NCBI RefSeq assembly: GCF_016107535.1
Contig: NZ_JABASQ010000005.1
Coordinates: 1-64,000 of the forward strand
From: Psychrobacter cibarius
GTDB lineage: Bacteria > Pseudomonadota > Gammaproteobacteria > Pseudomonadales > Moraxellaceae
Reading direction: 5' to 3'
DNA: 64,000 nucleotides
Under the pieces are notes generated by a model, which was given only the letters and a program-made list of their open reading frames with translations, had not been told where the DNA came from and did no database searches. Positions within the stretch are counted from its first letter, which is position 1, and every line of letters starts with the position of its first letter. Both the position numbers and the translations under genes were made by a program. Below, piece by piece: positions 8,184 through 16,851 of this stretch.

Positions 8184-9536
8184 ATGACCAACCCTACATC
8201 GATTGCTGATACCAATGCTAATACTCATTCGAGTATAAATTATGATAATAATTTAGATAACACTTTGGCTAATGGTCTAGAAAATAGCTTAGCGCATATT
8301 GACGACTTAAATTATGCCACCTTGACCGATGCGCTTGAGCAAACGGTGTTTGAAAACTTCGATGATGGCTTATATATCGGCATGATGTCTGGCACCAGCT
8401 TAGATGGTATGGACGCCGTGCTTTGTCAATTCGGTGGTGAAGGAAATACTCAACAACCCATGCGACTATTAGCAACTCGTAGTCAGGATTTCCCGCCGCG
8501 CCTGCGTGAAGTGTTATTGGCTTTATGTCAGCCTAATGGTGTGCAAGAATTGGTACCAACAGTGGGTGAACCAAACAGCGAATTAGACTGGTTCGGCTGG
8601 GCCAGTAAGGAATACGCTGAATTTGCCAGCGACGTGGTCAATAATTTATTACAGCAGTCCAATACCGATGTAGAGTCGGTGCTGGCAATTGGCTGTCACG
8701 GTCAAACCGTGCGTCATCGTCCACAAATGGGCTTTAGCTTGCAATTGCTCGATGCCAATATCATTGCTGATCGTACTGGCATTAGCGTCGTCAGCGATTT
8801 TCGCCGCCGCGATATGGCGGTTGGTGGTCAAGGAGCGCCATTGGTTCCAGCTTTTCATCAAGCGTTATTTGCCACGCCTGATAGCACGCGGGTGTTATTA
8901 AATTTAGGCGGTATTGCCAATATCACTGTCTTGCCAGCAAACGATAGTCCTGTGATTGGTTATGACACGGGTCCTGCCAATTTATTGTTGGATGCGTGGA
9001 CGGCATTACATACTGATAAAGATTATGATGCTGGCGGCACTTGGGCGCAGTCTGGACAAGTGGTTGAGCCGCTACTTAATCAGCTTTTGGAACATCCTTT
9101 TTTTCATAAAAGCTATCCTAAAAGTACAGGGCGCGAAGATTTTAACCTAGCTTGGCTACAGGATGAGCTGCAAAAGTTCGATCAGGCATCTGCCCATATT
9201 CGCTATTCGTCAGCGGATGTGCAGGCAACGCTCACTGAACTGACAGCGATGAGTGCCAGTATGCAAATTAATATGTTTATTAATGCTCATGAAAATAGCT
9301 CGGTTTACGTCTGTGGTGGCGGTGCATTAAACGATTATTTGATGACTCGCTTGCAAGCGCATCTGCCCCATTGCACAGTAGAGACCACCGCAAGCTTAGG
9401 ACTGAATCCAGCGTGGATCGAAGCCGTCGCCTTTGCGTGGCTCGCACGGCAAACACTAATAGGTGAAACGGGTAATTTGCCAGCGGTCACTGGCGCCAGT
9501 AAAGGCGTGGTTTTGGGTCAGGTTTGTTTCGCCTGA
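8184..9536 (+). CDS. anmK: Anhydro-N-acetylmuramic acid kinase
   Basis: Phosphorylates and opens 1,6-anhydro-MurNAc in peptidoglycan recycling. The ATP-binding signature GMMSGTSLDGMD is at residues 66-77. GCHGQTVRHRP, DFRRRDMAVGGQGAPLVP and LNLGGIANIT follow in family order, with CGGGALNDYLM near the C-terminus. At 450 residues it exceeds the usual ~370 because of a 60-residue Asn/Asp-rich N-terminal extension that contains no other ATG. AAGGT lies about 9 nt before ATG 8184, so the long start is plausible. tyrS is divergent, and a FabF-type gene follows 96 nt downstream. Other recycling genes (murQ, nagZ, ampD) are not in the window. Confidence 0.93.
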   Translation: MTNPTSIADTNANTHSSINYDNNLDNTLANGLENSLAHIDDLNYATLTDALEQTVFENFDDGLYIGMMSGTSLDGMDAVLCQFGGEGNTQQPMRLLATRSQDFPPRLREVLLALCQPNGVQELVPTVGEPNSELDWFGWASKEYAEFASDVVNNLLQQSNTDVESVLAIGCHGQTVRHRPQMGFSLQLLDANIIADRTGISVVSDFRRRDMAVGGQGAPLVPAFHQALFATPDSTRVLLNLGGIANITVLPANDSPVIGYDTGPANLLLDAWTALHTDKDYDAGGTWAQSGQVVEPLLNQLLEHPFFHKSYPKSTGREDFNLAWLQDELQKFDQASAHIRYSSADVQATLTELTAMSASMQINMFINAHENSSVYVCGGGALNDYLMTRLQAHLPHCTVETTASLGLNPAWIEAVAFAWLARQTLIGETGNLPAVTGASKGVVLGQVCFA

Positions 9537-9632
9537 CTGGTCAAATTTTAGTTTACACACGTGCACTTATGTGTTTTATAATGATTTCTGAAATACCCTC
9601 CTCTTAGGACTCGTAAGTATAGGATATATCGC

Positions 9633-11012
9633 ATGAGCCAACACAGCAGTTCACTCACTGATCAAGCTACCAATGATGCTAGCGCAACAGCAGAGCATCA
9701 ACCGCGTCAGAAACCACCGCACTATGAGCGTAGCGATGACTTGCGCGTCGTAATTACAGGTATGGGTGCGTTGACACCTTTGGGACTCGACGTCGATAGC
9801 TCATGGACTAAGCTGCTCAATGGTGATAGCGGCATCGCGCCAATTACACATTTTGATGCTACTGGCTATCGCGCTCAAATTGCTGGCGTGGTCAAGGATT
9901 TCGATGCCAAGCAATATATGAACGCCAAAGACGCGCGACGCTATGATGAATTTATTCATTATGGTATTGCCGCCTCTAGTATGGCATTACAGAACGCTGG
10001 TTTTATCGATGAAGTAAGTGCTGCTGATGCACCTGTGCAAAATGTCGATCAAGAGCGATTCGGCATTATTTTAGGCTCAGGTATTGGTGGTATCCAAACC
10101 ATTGAAAACAGTCGCGATACGCTACGAGAAAAAGGCGCTATGAAAGTTTCGCCCTTTATCATTCCTGGCTCTATTGTGAATATGGCAGCAGGCTTAGTGG
10201 CGATTAAACATACCTTAAAAGGTCCCAACCTTGCGACATCGACGGCTTGTACCACCGCTACCCATGCGATGGGGCTCGCTGCACGTTTGATTGCTTATGG
10301 TGACGCCGATGTCATGCTAGCAGGTGGTAGTGAAAAAGGATCAAGCCCACTTGGCATATCAGGTTTTGGTGCCATGCATGCCCTCTCAACTCGCAATGAC
10401 GAGCCGACCAAAGCCTCGCGTCCCTTTGACAAAGACCGTGATGGCTTTGTGCTCGGTGATGGCGCGGGTATGGTGGTACTAGAAAGCCTTGCTCATGCCA
10501 AAGGACGCGGTGCAACCATACTCGCTGAACTGGTCGGCTTTGGGATGAGTGATGATGCCAGTCACATCACAGCACCGCCTGAAGATGGCAGCGGTGCGGC
10601 ACGAGCGATGCGTAATGCCCTAAATGATGCAGGTATTGAGCCATCGAGTGTTGGTTATGTCAACGCTCATGGCACCAGCACCCCTGCGGGTGATGTCGCT
10701 GAATCGATTGCTATTGAAACTGTTTTTGCCCCAGTTAAAGACCGCATTTTGGTCAGCTCAACCAAATCGATGACGGGTCATTTGCTTGGTGCCGCGGGTG
10801 CTGTTGAAGCCATATTTACCGTCCTTGCCCTACAGCATCAGCATGTGCCACCCACCATTAATTTGGACAATGTGGAAGACAACTGTAACCTCGACTATGT
10901 CGCCAATCAATCGCGCAAAGTTGAAAACCTACAGTATGCCGTATCCAATAGCTTTGGCTTTGGTGGTACCAATGGCTCGTTAGTATTTGCGCGCTGGCCC
11001 GTGAATCATTAA
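9633..11012 (+). CDS. fabF: 3-oxoacyl-ACP synthase II, FabF type
   Basis: Condensing enzyme that elongates acyl-ACP with malonyl-ACP in type II fatty acid synthesis. The KAS II catalytic triad is complete: Cys206 in TSTACTTATHA, His346 in NAHGTSTP and His383 in TGHLLGAAGA. The C-terminal NSFGFGGTN motif is present. The protein is 459 residues, longer than the usual ~413, with a polar N-terminal tail of about 36 residues before RVVITGMG. The gene stands apart from any fabD-fabG-acpP cluster, so it could be a second, specialised KAS II; the symbol reflects family rather than proven role. A terminator follows at 11081. Confidence 0.85.
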   Translation: MSQHSSSLTDQATNDASATAEHQPRQKPPHYERSDDLRVVITGMGALTPLGLDVDSSWTKLLNGDSGIAPITHFDATGYRAQIAGVVKDFDAKQYMNAKDARRYDEFIHYGIAASSMALQNAGFIDEVSAADAPVQNVDQERFGIILGSGIGGIQTIENSRDTLREKGAMKVSPFIIPGSIVNMAAGLVAIKHTLKGPNLATSTACTTATHAMGLAARLIAYGDADVMLAGGSEKGSSPLGISGFGAMHALSTRNDEPTKASRPFDKDRDGFVLGDGAGMVVLESLAHAKGRGATILAELVGFGMSDDASHITAPPEDGSGAARAMRNALNDAGIEPSSVGYVNAHGTSTPAGDVAESIAIETVFAPVKDRILVSSTKSMTGHLLGAAGAVEAIFTVLALQHQHVPPTINLDNVEDNCNLDYVANQSRKVENLQYAVSNSFGFGGTNGSLVFARWPVNH

Positions 11013-11080
11013 GGTATAAAACTCACCATATCGATCGTTGTAACCTTGGTGTCAGATTTGCTACGTTTGTCCACTTGCAG

Positions 11081-11117
11081 CCCCTTATCGTATTTGCGTA
11101 TGATAAGGGGTAATTTT
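11081..11117 (+). terminator. Terminator after fabF
   Basis: CCCCTTATC (11081-11089) pairs with GATAAGGGG (11102-11110), extended inward by GTA/TAT including one wobble pair, and is followed by TAATTTTT. It ends 10 nt before the next start codon, so it may instead act in the leader of the next gene. Confidence 0.7.
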
Positions 11118-11127
11118 TGGAACATTT

Positions 11128-12000
11128 ATGGACGATACCATGTCAAGCTACTCATTTTCCCATCAGTTTTACCAGCGCTGGACGTGTGCGCCTGAGCCTA
11201 TTCGCGCAGCAATTACCCAAGAGCTAAAAGACATCACCACCTTACTGCAAAACGATACCCCATTTGAAAGCTTTGTCTTTAATACTCATGATTTGGATAC
11301 CCACATCGATGAGCTCTACGAAAACCATGAAGCGGAGCAAGCCATCGCTAAAGCCATTACTGACAAAAAGGCCGAAGAGCAAGCGACTGCTGAAAAACAG
11401 CAGCGAGAAGAACAACAAAAAGTAAAAGCGGCAGAGGATGCCACACTTAAAGAAAATACTAAGTTAAAAGAAGCAGCCAAACTTCGTGAAGTAGCAGATA
11501 CCGCGCAAAAAGAACAACAGAAAACTGAGCAAATAGCCGCTGAGAAGAAGAATATTGCTGATAAAACGATCGCTATGAACACCAATGATACAAGCGATTC
11601 AGAATCGCTCAGCATTGATAACACGGTTGAAAAAAATCAAAATGTTGAAAAATCGGCTGCGACGCAATCTAATGCTGATGATAACTTTGTTACCAGCTCT
11701 GAGAACAAAACCATCAGTGAAGATACTAATGTCGCTCATGACAAGCATATCAATGACGACCACAGCATAAAAGCGGTCAACGACAAAGCCAGCGCCGCCA
11801 TCAAACTGGCACTGAAAGATGCGAAACTGAGTACCACGCATCAAGAGATGATCCGTGAGTTGGAAATGCAAATTGATGACTATCTCAGTGAGCAAATGAT
11901 GCTGATGTCTGAGAATTTAAAATCTTGGTTACGTGCTGAAGTGACTCAAAATCTAAGCGAAGATGAAGCAAGAACTGACAAAGAGTCTAAACCAAGCTAA
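11128..12000 (+). CDS. Hypothetical coiled-coil protein
   Basis: 290 residues and not a family I recognise. Residues 1-70 look folded (SYSFSHQFYQRWTCAPEPIR). Residues about 73-155 are a Lys/Glu/Gln/Ala-rich, probably long helical coiled-coil. Residues 155-225 are Asn/Ser/Asp-rich and likely disordered. The last 65 residues include a second amphipathic block (EMIRELEMQIDDYLSEQMMLM). There is no signal peptide or membrane segment. The start may be ATG 11128 or ATG 11140. The layout suggests a scaffold or adaptor, but nothing in the sequence shows a function. It lies between fabF and a bidirectional terminator. Confidence 0.7.
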   Translation: MDDTMSSYSFSHQFYQRWTCAPEPIRAAITQELKDITTLLQNDTPFESFVFNTHDLDTHIDELYENHEAEQAIAKAITDKKAEEQATAEKQQREEQQKVKAAEDATLKENTKLKEAAKLREVADTAQKEQQKTEQIAAEKKNIADKTIAMNTNDTSDSESLSIDNTVEKNQNVEKSAATQSNADDNFVTSSENKTISEDTNVAHDKHINDDHSIKAVNDKASAAIKLALKDAKLSTTHQEMIRELEMQIDDYLSEQMMLMSENLKSWLRAEVTQNLSEDEARTDKESKPS

Positions 12001-12060
12001 ACGCTGCGTCCTACGCATCACTTTTTAGCAATAAATCCTCAGTAAAAATTCCTAGTACTA

Positions 12061-12092
12061 AAAAACCCCCGTAAACTTTACGGGGGTTTTTT
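12061..12092. terminator. Bidirectional intrinsic terminator
   Basis: AAAAACCCCCGTAA pairs with TTACGGGGGTTTTT in a 14-bp perfect stem followed by T6. It lies between the convergent coiled-coil gene and the aminopeptidase gene and should stop transcription from both sides. Confidence 0.93.
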
Positions 12093-12123
12093 CATTTTAG
12101 ATTCGTCGATATGAGCGTTTACT

Positions 12124-13941
12124 TTAGATAGCCTTAGTCCGCTCAGTCAGCCAGTCAAGTGCCGCACCTTCAACGCGGTCTTTTAGCTCTGCATAGACTT
12201 GGCTATGATAATTATTCAACCAATCAATTTCGATTTGAGTCAATAATGATGACTCAATTAAACGGGTGTCAATTGGGCAGTAGGTAACGGTCTCAAAATT
12301 AAGAAAATCGCCAAATTCCGTCTCTACTGGTTGGGCAACACGTTTATTAACCATCAGGTTCTCAATACGGATACCGTATTTGCCTTCACGATATAGACCT
12401 GGCTCATTACTTGAGATCATGCCCTCTTTCATCGCACGCTCTTTCGGCATGCTGGCACTATAAGCAATCACTTGTGGACCTTCATGGACGTTCAAGAAAT
12501 AACCAACGCCATGACCAGTACCGTGACCATAGTCCATCTGTGCCTGCCATAATGGTGAACGGCATATCGCATCGATGAGTGGTGAAGCGATACCATCAGG
12601 GAAATGCGCTTTTGCTAAGGCAATATGGGCTTTGAGTACGGTGGTAAAGTCACGTTTGTGTTCGCTGCTTACCTGTCCAATACCGACCACACGAGTGATG
12701 TCTGTGGTGCCGTTTTGATACTGAGCGCCTGAATCAATGAGTAATAAACCACCTTCACCTTCATTGACATCTAAGTAGCTAAATTTCTCAGGCGTTGCGC
12801 GATAATGCGGCAGCGCACCATTTTCATTAAAGCCTGCGATAGTCGGGAAACTTGGCGATACATAATGTGGCTGCTGACTGCGCACTTCGATGAGCATACT
12901 ATCAACGTCCAGCTCGCTTAAACGCTCACCGTTTGCTAAACGCTGCTCAAATGCGGCAAAAAACTCACTTAATGCCGCGCCATCTTGACGCATGGCTTCA
13001 CGCACATGGTCGATATCAGCGTCAGATTTAACCGATTTTAGCAAAGTACTTGGCGCCATTTGCTCAATAAAACCTATGCCATCGCCCATTTTAGATAACG
13101 TACCCACTGCCACTTTACTTGGGTCTAATAGCAATAAGTCATCAGCAGTCAATGTGCCCAACGCATCTTGCACAGCATCATAATCAGCAAGGGTGATACC
13201 GCTGTCTTTTAAGATTTGTGCTATCTCGCTACTGACTTTATTATTATCGATAAACAATGTCGCGTCATGTTCGCTAATGAGCATATGTGCCAAAAACACA
13301 GGGTTATAGTCAACATCAGCACCGCGTAAATTGGTCAACCAAGCAATATCGTCTAGGCTTGAAAGCAAGTGATGGGTTGCGCCTGCCTCAGCCATACCTG
13401 CGCGTACAGCGGCAAGTTTTGAGGTAGCAGACTGCGCGACAAACTGCGCATCGTGTTGATATAGACTGGCGGTTGGTAGCGCTGGACGATCGCTCCATAT
13501 TTCTGTCAATACGTCACGCTCAGTGATTAACGTAATATCATTGGCATCAAAGGCATTCAACAATCTATCTTGCTCAGAGATAGACAATACATTGCCGTCG
13601 ACTGCCACGCTATCCCCCTCAGCCAAATGCTCGGCGAGCCAATCAATATGATTTGGCTGACCCGGTGCAAGCTTCTCTAAGCTAATACCAGTACCTTCTA
13701 ATTGGTCAGCGGCATGTACCCAATAGCGGCTGTCCGTCCATAATCCAGCAAAATCAGCGGTAACAACGAGCGTCCCAACTGAGCCTGTGAATCCTGATAA
13801 CCATAAGCGCGCTTGCCAATATTCTGGCAGATACTCAGATAAATGCGGATCAGCAGACGGTACGATAATCGCGGTCAGATCTTGTGCTACCAACGCCTGA
13901 CGTAGGCTGTCAATACGATCGTGGATGCTTTGTTTATTCAT
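12124..13941 (-). CDS. Aminopeptidase P family protein (M24B)
   Basis: Dinuclear-metal peptidase that removes an N-terminal residue preceding proline. The 605-residue protein has the three-part architecture of long cytosolic X-Pro aminopeptidases: two creatinase-like N-terminal domains (to about 310), then a pita-bread catalytic domain. Metal ligands are visible in LLIDSGAQY and TTDITRVV (two Asp), GHGTGHGVG at 472-480 (His), NEPGLY (Glu) and NFETVT (Glu). This long form resembles eukaryotic APP1 and differs from the ~440-residue PepP of E. coli. It is a single gene between two terminators or gaps. Confidence 0.9.
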   Translation of the reverse strand: MNKQSIHDRIDSLRQALVAQDLTAIIVPSADPHLSEYLPEYWQARLWLSGFTGSVGTLVVTADFAGLWTDSRYWVHAADQLEGTGISLEKLAPGQPNHIDWLAEHLAEGDSVAVDGNVLSISEQDRLLNAFDANDITLITERDVLTEIWSDRPALPTASLYQHDAQFVAQSATSKLAAVRAGMAEAGATHHLLSSLDDIAWLTNLRGADVDYNPVFLAHMLISEHDATLFIDNNKVSSEIAQILKDSGITLADYDAVQDALGTLTADDLLLLDPSKVAVGTLSKMGDGIGFIEQMAPSTLLKSVKSDADIDHVREAMRQDGAALSEFFAAFEQRLANGERLSELDVDSMLIEVRSQQPHYVSPSFPTIAGFNENGALPHYRATPEKFSYLDVNEGEGGLLLIDSGAQYQNGTTDITRVVGIGQVSSEHKRDFTTVLKAHIALAKAHFPDGIASPLIDAICRSPLWQAQMDYGHGTGHGVGYFLNVHEGPQVIAYSASMPKERAMKEGMISSNEPGLYREGKYGIRIENLMVNKRVAQPVETEFGDFLNFETVTYCPIDTRLIESSLLTQIEIDWLNNYHSQVYAELKDRVEGAALDWLTERTKAI

Positions 13942-14337
13942 AAAAGGTGTCCTTATTGATTTTAAAAAATAAGATTTGGAAAAATCATATTGTGAGGCGA
14001 CTATGGATAGTCGTCTTATTTGAGCGAGTAAACTGTTTTAAGCGTTAGTTATTCATCATTCATTGAATGCTCAGCATCTAAACCTGCGTAAGCCGCTCAA
14101 TGTCTTAAAAATTAAAATGTTGTCAATGACCAGATAGATAAGGCTAAATATTTTTAGGAGCATTACAGCAGAGCATCATTAAATGTTTGGGCGGAAAGCG
14201 GACTTTCAATAGCGTGGGGGCAATAACTTACTAAGTGTCACCATAAAACGTGCTACCGATATGGTAACACGTCTCGCCATCTAACATTTTTGCTGGTATT
14301 GCTATTGATACTAAATCACGTTAATCGTGTGTCTGAA
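13942..14337. other. Intergenic region, no gene seen
   Basis: 396 bases between two leftward genes. Neither strand has a credible reading frame, hairpin with T run, or tRNA. It probably holds the promoter of the aminopeptidase gene and the 3' untranslated end of the POT transporter. Confidence 0.5.
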
Positions 14338-15900
14338 TTAGCTCAGCTTATCTGCACGCTCGCTTTTTTGCAGCATATTATTGATCGGTTTGGCTAATGC
14401 CAATAAGACAACGGCTGTGACCACCAAAAAGATCGTCATCATCGTAAATAAGCCCGGCAACCCTTCGATCTTATCCGCTGATACTTGACCACCAAAGAAC
14501 GCAGCAACCAAATTACCTAAAGCGAGAGAAGCAAAGAAAAGCCCCATCATCTGACCTTGCATGCCTTTTGGCGCAAGCTTAGTCATTGCAGACAGACCAA
14601 CAGGACTGAGCGCCAACTCACCGAGAGTCAGTAATAATAAACTACCCACTAACCATAAAGGTGAAGCCAATCCACCATCGCTAGTCAAAATGCTTTTTGA
14701 GGCAAATATCATCAAAGCAAAGCCTGCAGCGGCAAACAACATACCAAGCGCAAACTTTACCATACTATTTGGCTCAAGACCTCGATTGGCAAGCTTGACC
14801 CAGACAATGCTGATGATCGGTGCTAATATTAAAATAAATAAGGGATTAAGCGACTGGAACCAAATACTAGGCACTTCAAAGCCTAAAACATTCAGGTCTG
14901 TATAGCGATCAGCGAACAGGTTAAAAGAGGTTGGCTGCTGCTCAAAGCTTGACCAAAATAGCGTCGAGCCGATGATTAAGATAAAACAAATTAACAAACG
15001 CAGCTTGTCAGTTTTGTCCAATCGCGGTGAGATAAACATGACAGCAAAGTATAGTATGACGACTGCTGCAATGAGGTAAGTCATATACTGAGCAACCATT
15101 TCAGGGTTAAATGGCATAATACCAGTCGACACTAAGACAGTAATGGCAGCAAGTAGCGCGAGAAACCCGCCAACCCAGCGACCTACATTTTTGAAACGTC
15201 CAGTCGTTTGTTCCCATTCAGGCGTAATGTTTTTGGCACGAGCATAACGATTTAAGGTTTTTTTAGCTGAAAAACGATAAATCAATAGTGAAGCTAACAT
15301 GCCAAGACCACCGACACCAAAGCCTACATGCCACATACCTTTTTCTTTAAATACGCCAACGATAAGGGCAGCCAGTAGCGCACCAATATTGATACCCATA
15401 TAAAATAGAGTGAAGCCACTATCACGGCGTGCATCGCCTTTGGGGTACAACGTTCCGACCATCACGGAGATACAGGTTTTAAATAAGCCTGAACCGAGAA
15501 CGATACACATCAAACCCACAAAAAACAGCGTCATCCCAAACATAGCGGATAGTGCGATACACAAATGACCTAGGGCGATAATAATACTACCCCACCAGAG
15601 TGCACGCTCTTGACCGAGCCAATTATCAGCCAACCAGCCACCCGGTACTGCCGCTAAATATAACGAACCAGCAAAAATACCATAGATAGCAGAAGCTGTG
15701 ACCTCATCGAAACCAAAACCGCCACTACCGACGGTCGCTACCATAAATAATACTAATAGTGGACGGATACTATAATAAGAGAATCGCTCCCACATTTCTG
15801 TGAAAAACAATGGACGGAGCGGCTTAGGGTGCCCCATAAATCCATTATCTAGTGCTGCCAATTCAGTAGCACTAACCTCTGACTTTGATTCTGTACTCAT
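14338..15900 (-). CDS. POT-family peptide/H+ symporter
   Basis: Inner-membrane proton-coupled di/tripeptide transporter of the POT (PTR2) branch of the major facilitator superfamily. It has 520 residues and about 14 hydrophobic segments. The signature TEMWERFSYYSIRPLLV (about 34-50) carries the ExxERFxYY proton-coupling motif, although the usual Gly-Met after YY is Ser-Ile here. FYMGINIGALLAAL in the next signature is intact, and GELALSPVGLSAMTKLAP in the C-terminal half matches the second POT signature. The short cytosolic tails are charged. It is a single gene, likely monocistronic. Closest type: DtpT/YclF-like. Confidence 0.92.
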   Translation of the reverse strand: MSTESKSEVSATELAALDNGFMGHPKPLRPLFFTEMWERFSYYSIRPLLVLFMVATVGSGGFGFDEVTASAIYGIFAGSLYLAAVPGGWLADNWLGQERALWWGSIIIALGHLCIALSAMFGMTLFFVGLMCIVLGSGLFKTCISVMVGTLYPKGDARRDSGFTLFYMGINIGALLAALIVGVFKEKGMWHVGFGVGGLGMLASLLIYRFSAKKTLNRYARAKNITPEWEQTTGRFKNVGRWVGGFLALLAAITVLVSTGIMPFNPEMVAQYMTYLIAAVVILYFAVMFISPRLDKTDKLRLLICFILIIGSTLFWSSFEQQPTSFNLFADRYTDLNVLGFEVPSIWFQSLNPLFILILAPIISIVWVKLANRGLEPNSMVKFALGMLFAAAGFALMIFASKSILTSDGGLASPLWLVGSLLLLTLGELALSPVGLSAMTKLAPKGMQGQMMGLFFASLALGNLVAAFFGGQVSADKIEGLPGLFTMMTIFLVVTAVVLLALAKPINNMLQKSERADKLS

Positions 15901-16233
15901 AACTTTATTCCTTTAAAGACCACTGTATTAACGACCAGACATATAATTATCCCGACAAGCGGTCATATAGGCGCATCATTGTTTCACCTAGATATAATCA
16001 AGTAAAGAAATAATTGGTCAATAATTACACAAACACCCACAAAAAAGCCCGCTATCATTGGCTGAAAGCGGGCTTTTATTTTTAGCATCAATGGCAGTGA
16101 TGACGACGCTGTTGTGCTTATGGTATTACAATAATATTGCCATAATACTTAGGTTTTAAGCAAAAATACTTAGACTTTAAGCGAAGCGGTTTGTCGAGCC
16201 GTACTTTAAAAAGGTAGCATCGACTTACGTATA
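15901..16233. other. Intergenic region with a terminator
   Basis: 333 bases between the start of the POT gene and the end of the next leftward gene. Apart from the hairpin at 16043-16077 it shows only AT-rich sequence in which the POT promoter must lie. Confidence 0.5.
16043..16077 (-). terminator. Intrinsic terminator
   Basis: AAAAGCCCGCT pairs perfectly with AGCGGGCTTTT (11 bp), with A and T runs on both sides. It is best placed to end the leftward transcript of the one-TM acidic protein gene whose stop is at 16234. Confidence 0.85.
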
Positions 16234-16671
16234 TTACTGTGCGGCTACCGCTTCATCAGTGGTATCACCCGCTTCCAAATCACCGTCTGCTTGCTCAGCC
16301 GTTAGATCAGCATCTGCAACCGCAGTTTGACTAACTGTACCAGAAGCAGTTGCAGTACCAGCTTCTGCGGTAACCACAGCGCTATCAGTATCGGTCGCTG
16401 GGGTGACGCTTGCATCTGCAGCAGTATCAGTCGCTGTAGCATCCGCGGCTACAGGTGCTGTTTCAGCTGGCGCAGTGTCTTCAGCAGCAATCGCTTCTGC
16501 TTCATCAGCCGCCGCTGACGTTTCGGTTGTCTCAGCAGTAATGTGCTCGCCTGCTGGACGCAAAAATCCAGAAATACCAATAAGTAAGACGATACCTAAA
16601 AATAAGGCAACACCGCCTAAAGCAAATAAGAACTCTTTCTTAGGGTTGTTTTCGACAATATGTTCTGACAT
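16234..16671 (-). CDS. Hypothetical single-TM Ala/Thr/Asp-rich protein
   Basis: 145 residues. One membrane helix at about 13-36 (FLFALGGVALFLGIVLLIGI) follows a short charged N-terminus. The remaining ~105 residues are low-complexity Ala, Thr, Asp and Glu with almost no positive charge. The topology is probably N-in with an acidic periplasmic tail. Similar short anchored acidic proteins are common in Moraxellaceae without known function. The biased composition makes homology searches unreliable. It is the single gene upstream of a terminator and downstream of lnt in the same direction. Confidence 0.7.
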   Translation of the reverse strand: MSEHIVENNPKKEFLFALGGVALFLGIVLLIGISGFLRPAGEHITAETTETSAAADEAEAIAAEDTAPAETAPVAADATATDTAADASVTPATDTDSAVVTAEAGTATASGTVSQTAVADADLTAEQADGDLEAGDTTDEAVAAQ

Positions 16672-16851
16672 ACCTTATCCACCTTGCACAAAATATTTAA
16701 AATATTGGTCTATTATATCGCAATTCGTACCGATTTGTTAAAACCCTTAAGTATTTAAAGGATTTATTATCAACAAACTTTGCCACTCGCTTTTGTGGTT
16801 AATTCTCATAACCCATTCTAGCGATTCATTATGACTTGTAATAATAGCCAG

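Noticed and set aside
11316-11624. Long antisense reading frame inside the coiled-coil gene
   Set aside because: Its Ser/Cys/Phe-rich product is the mirror of a Lys/Glu/Ala-rich coding strand; no ribosome site or family match.
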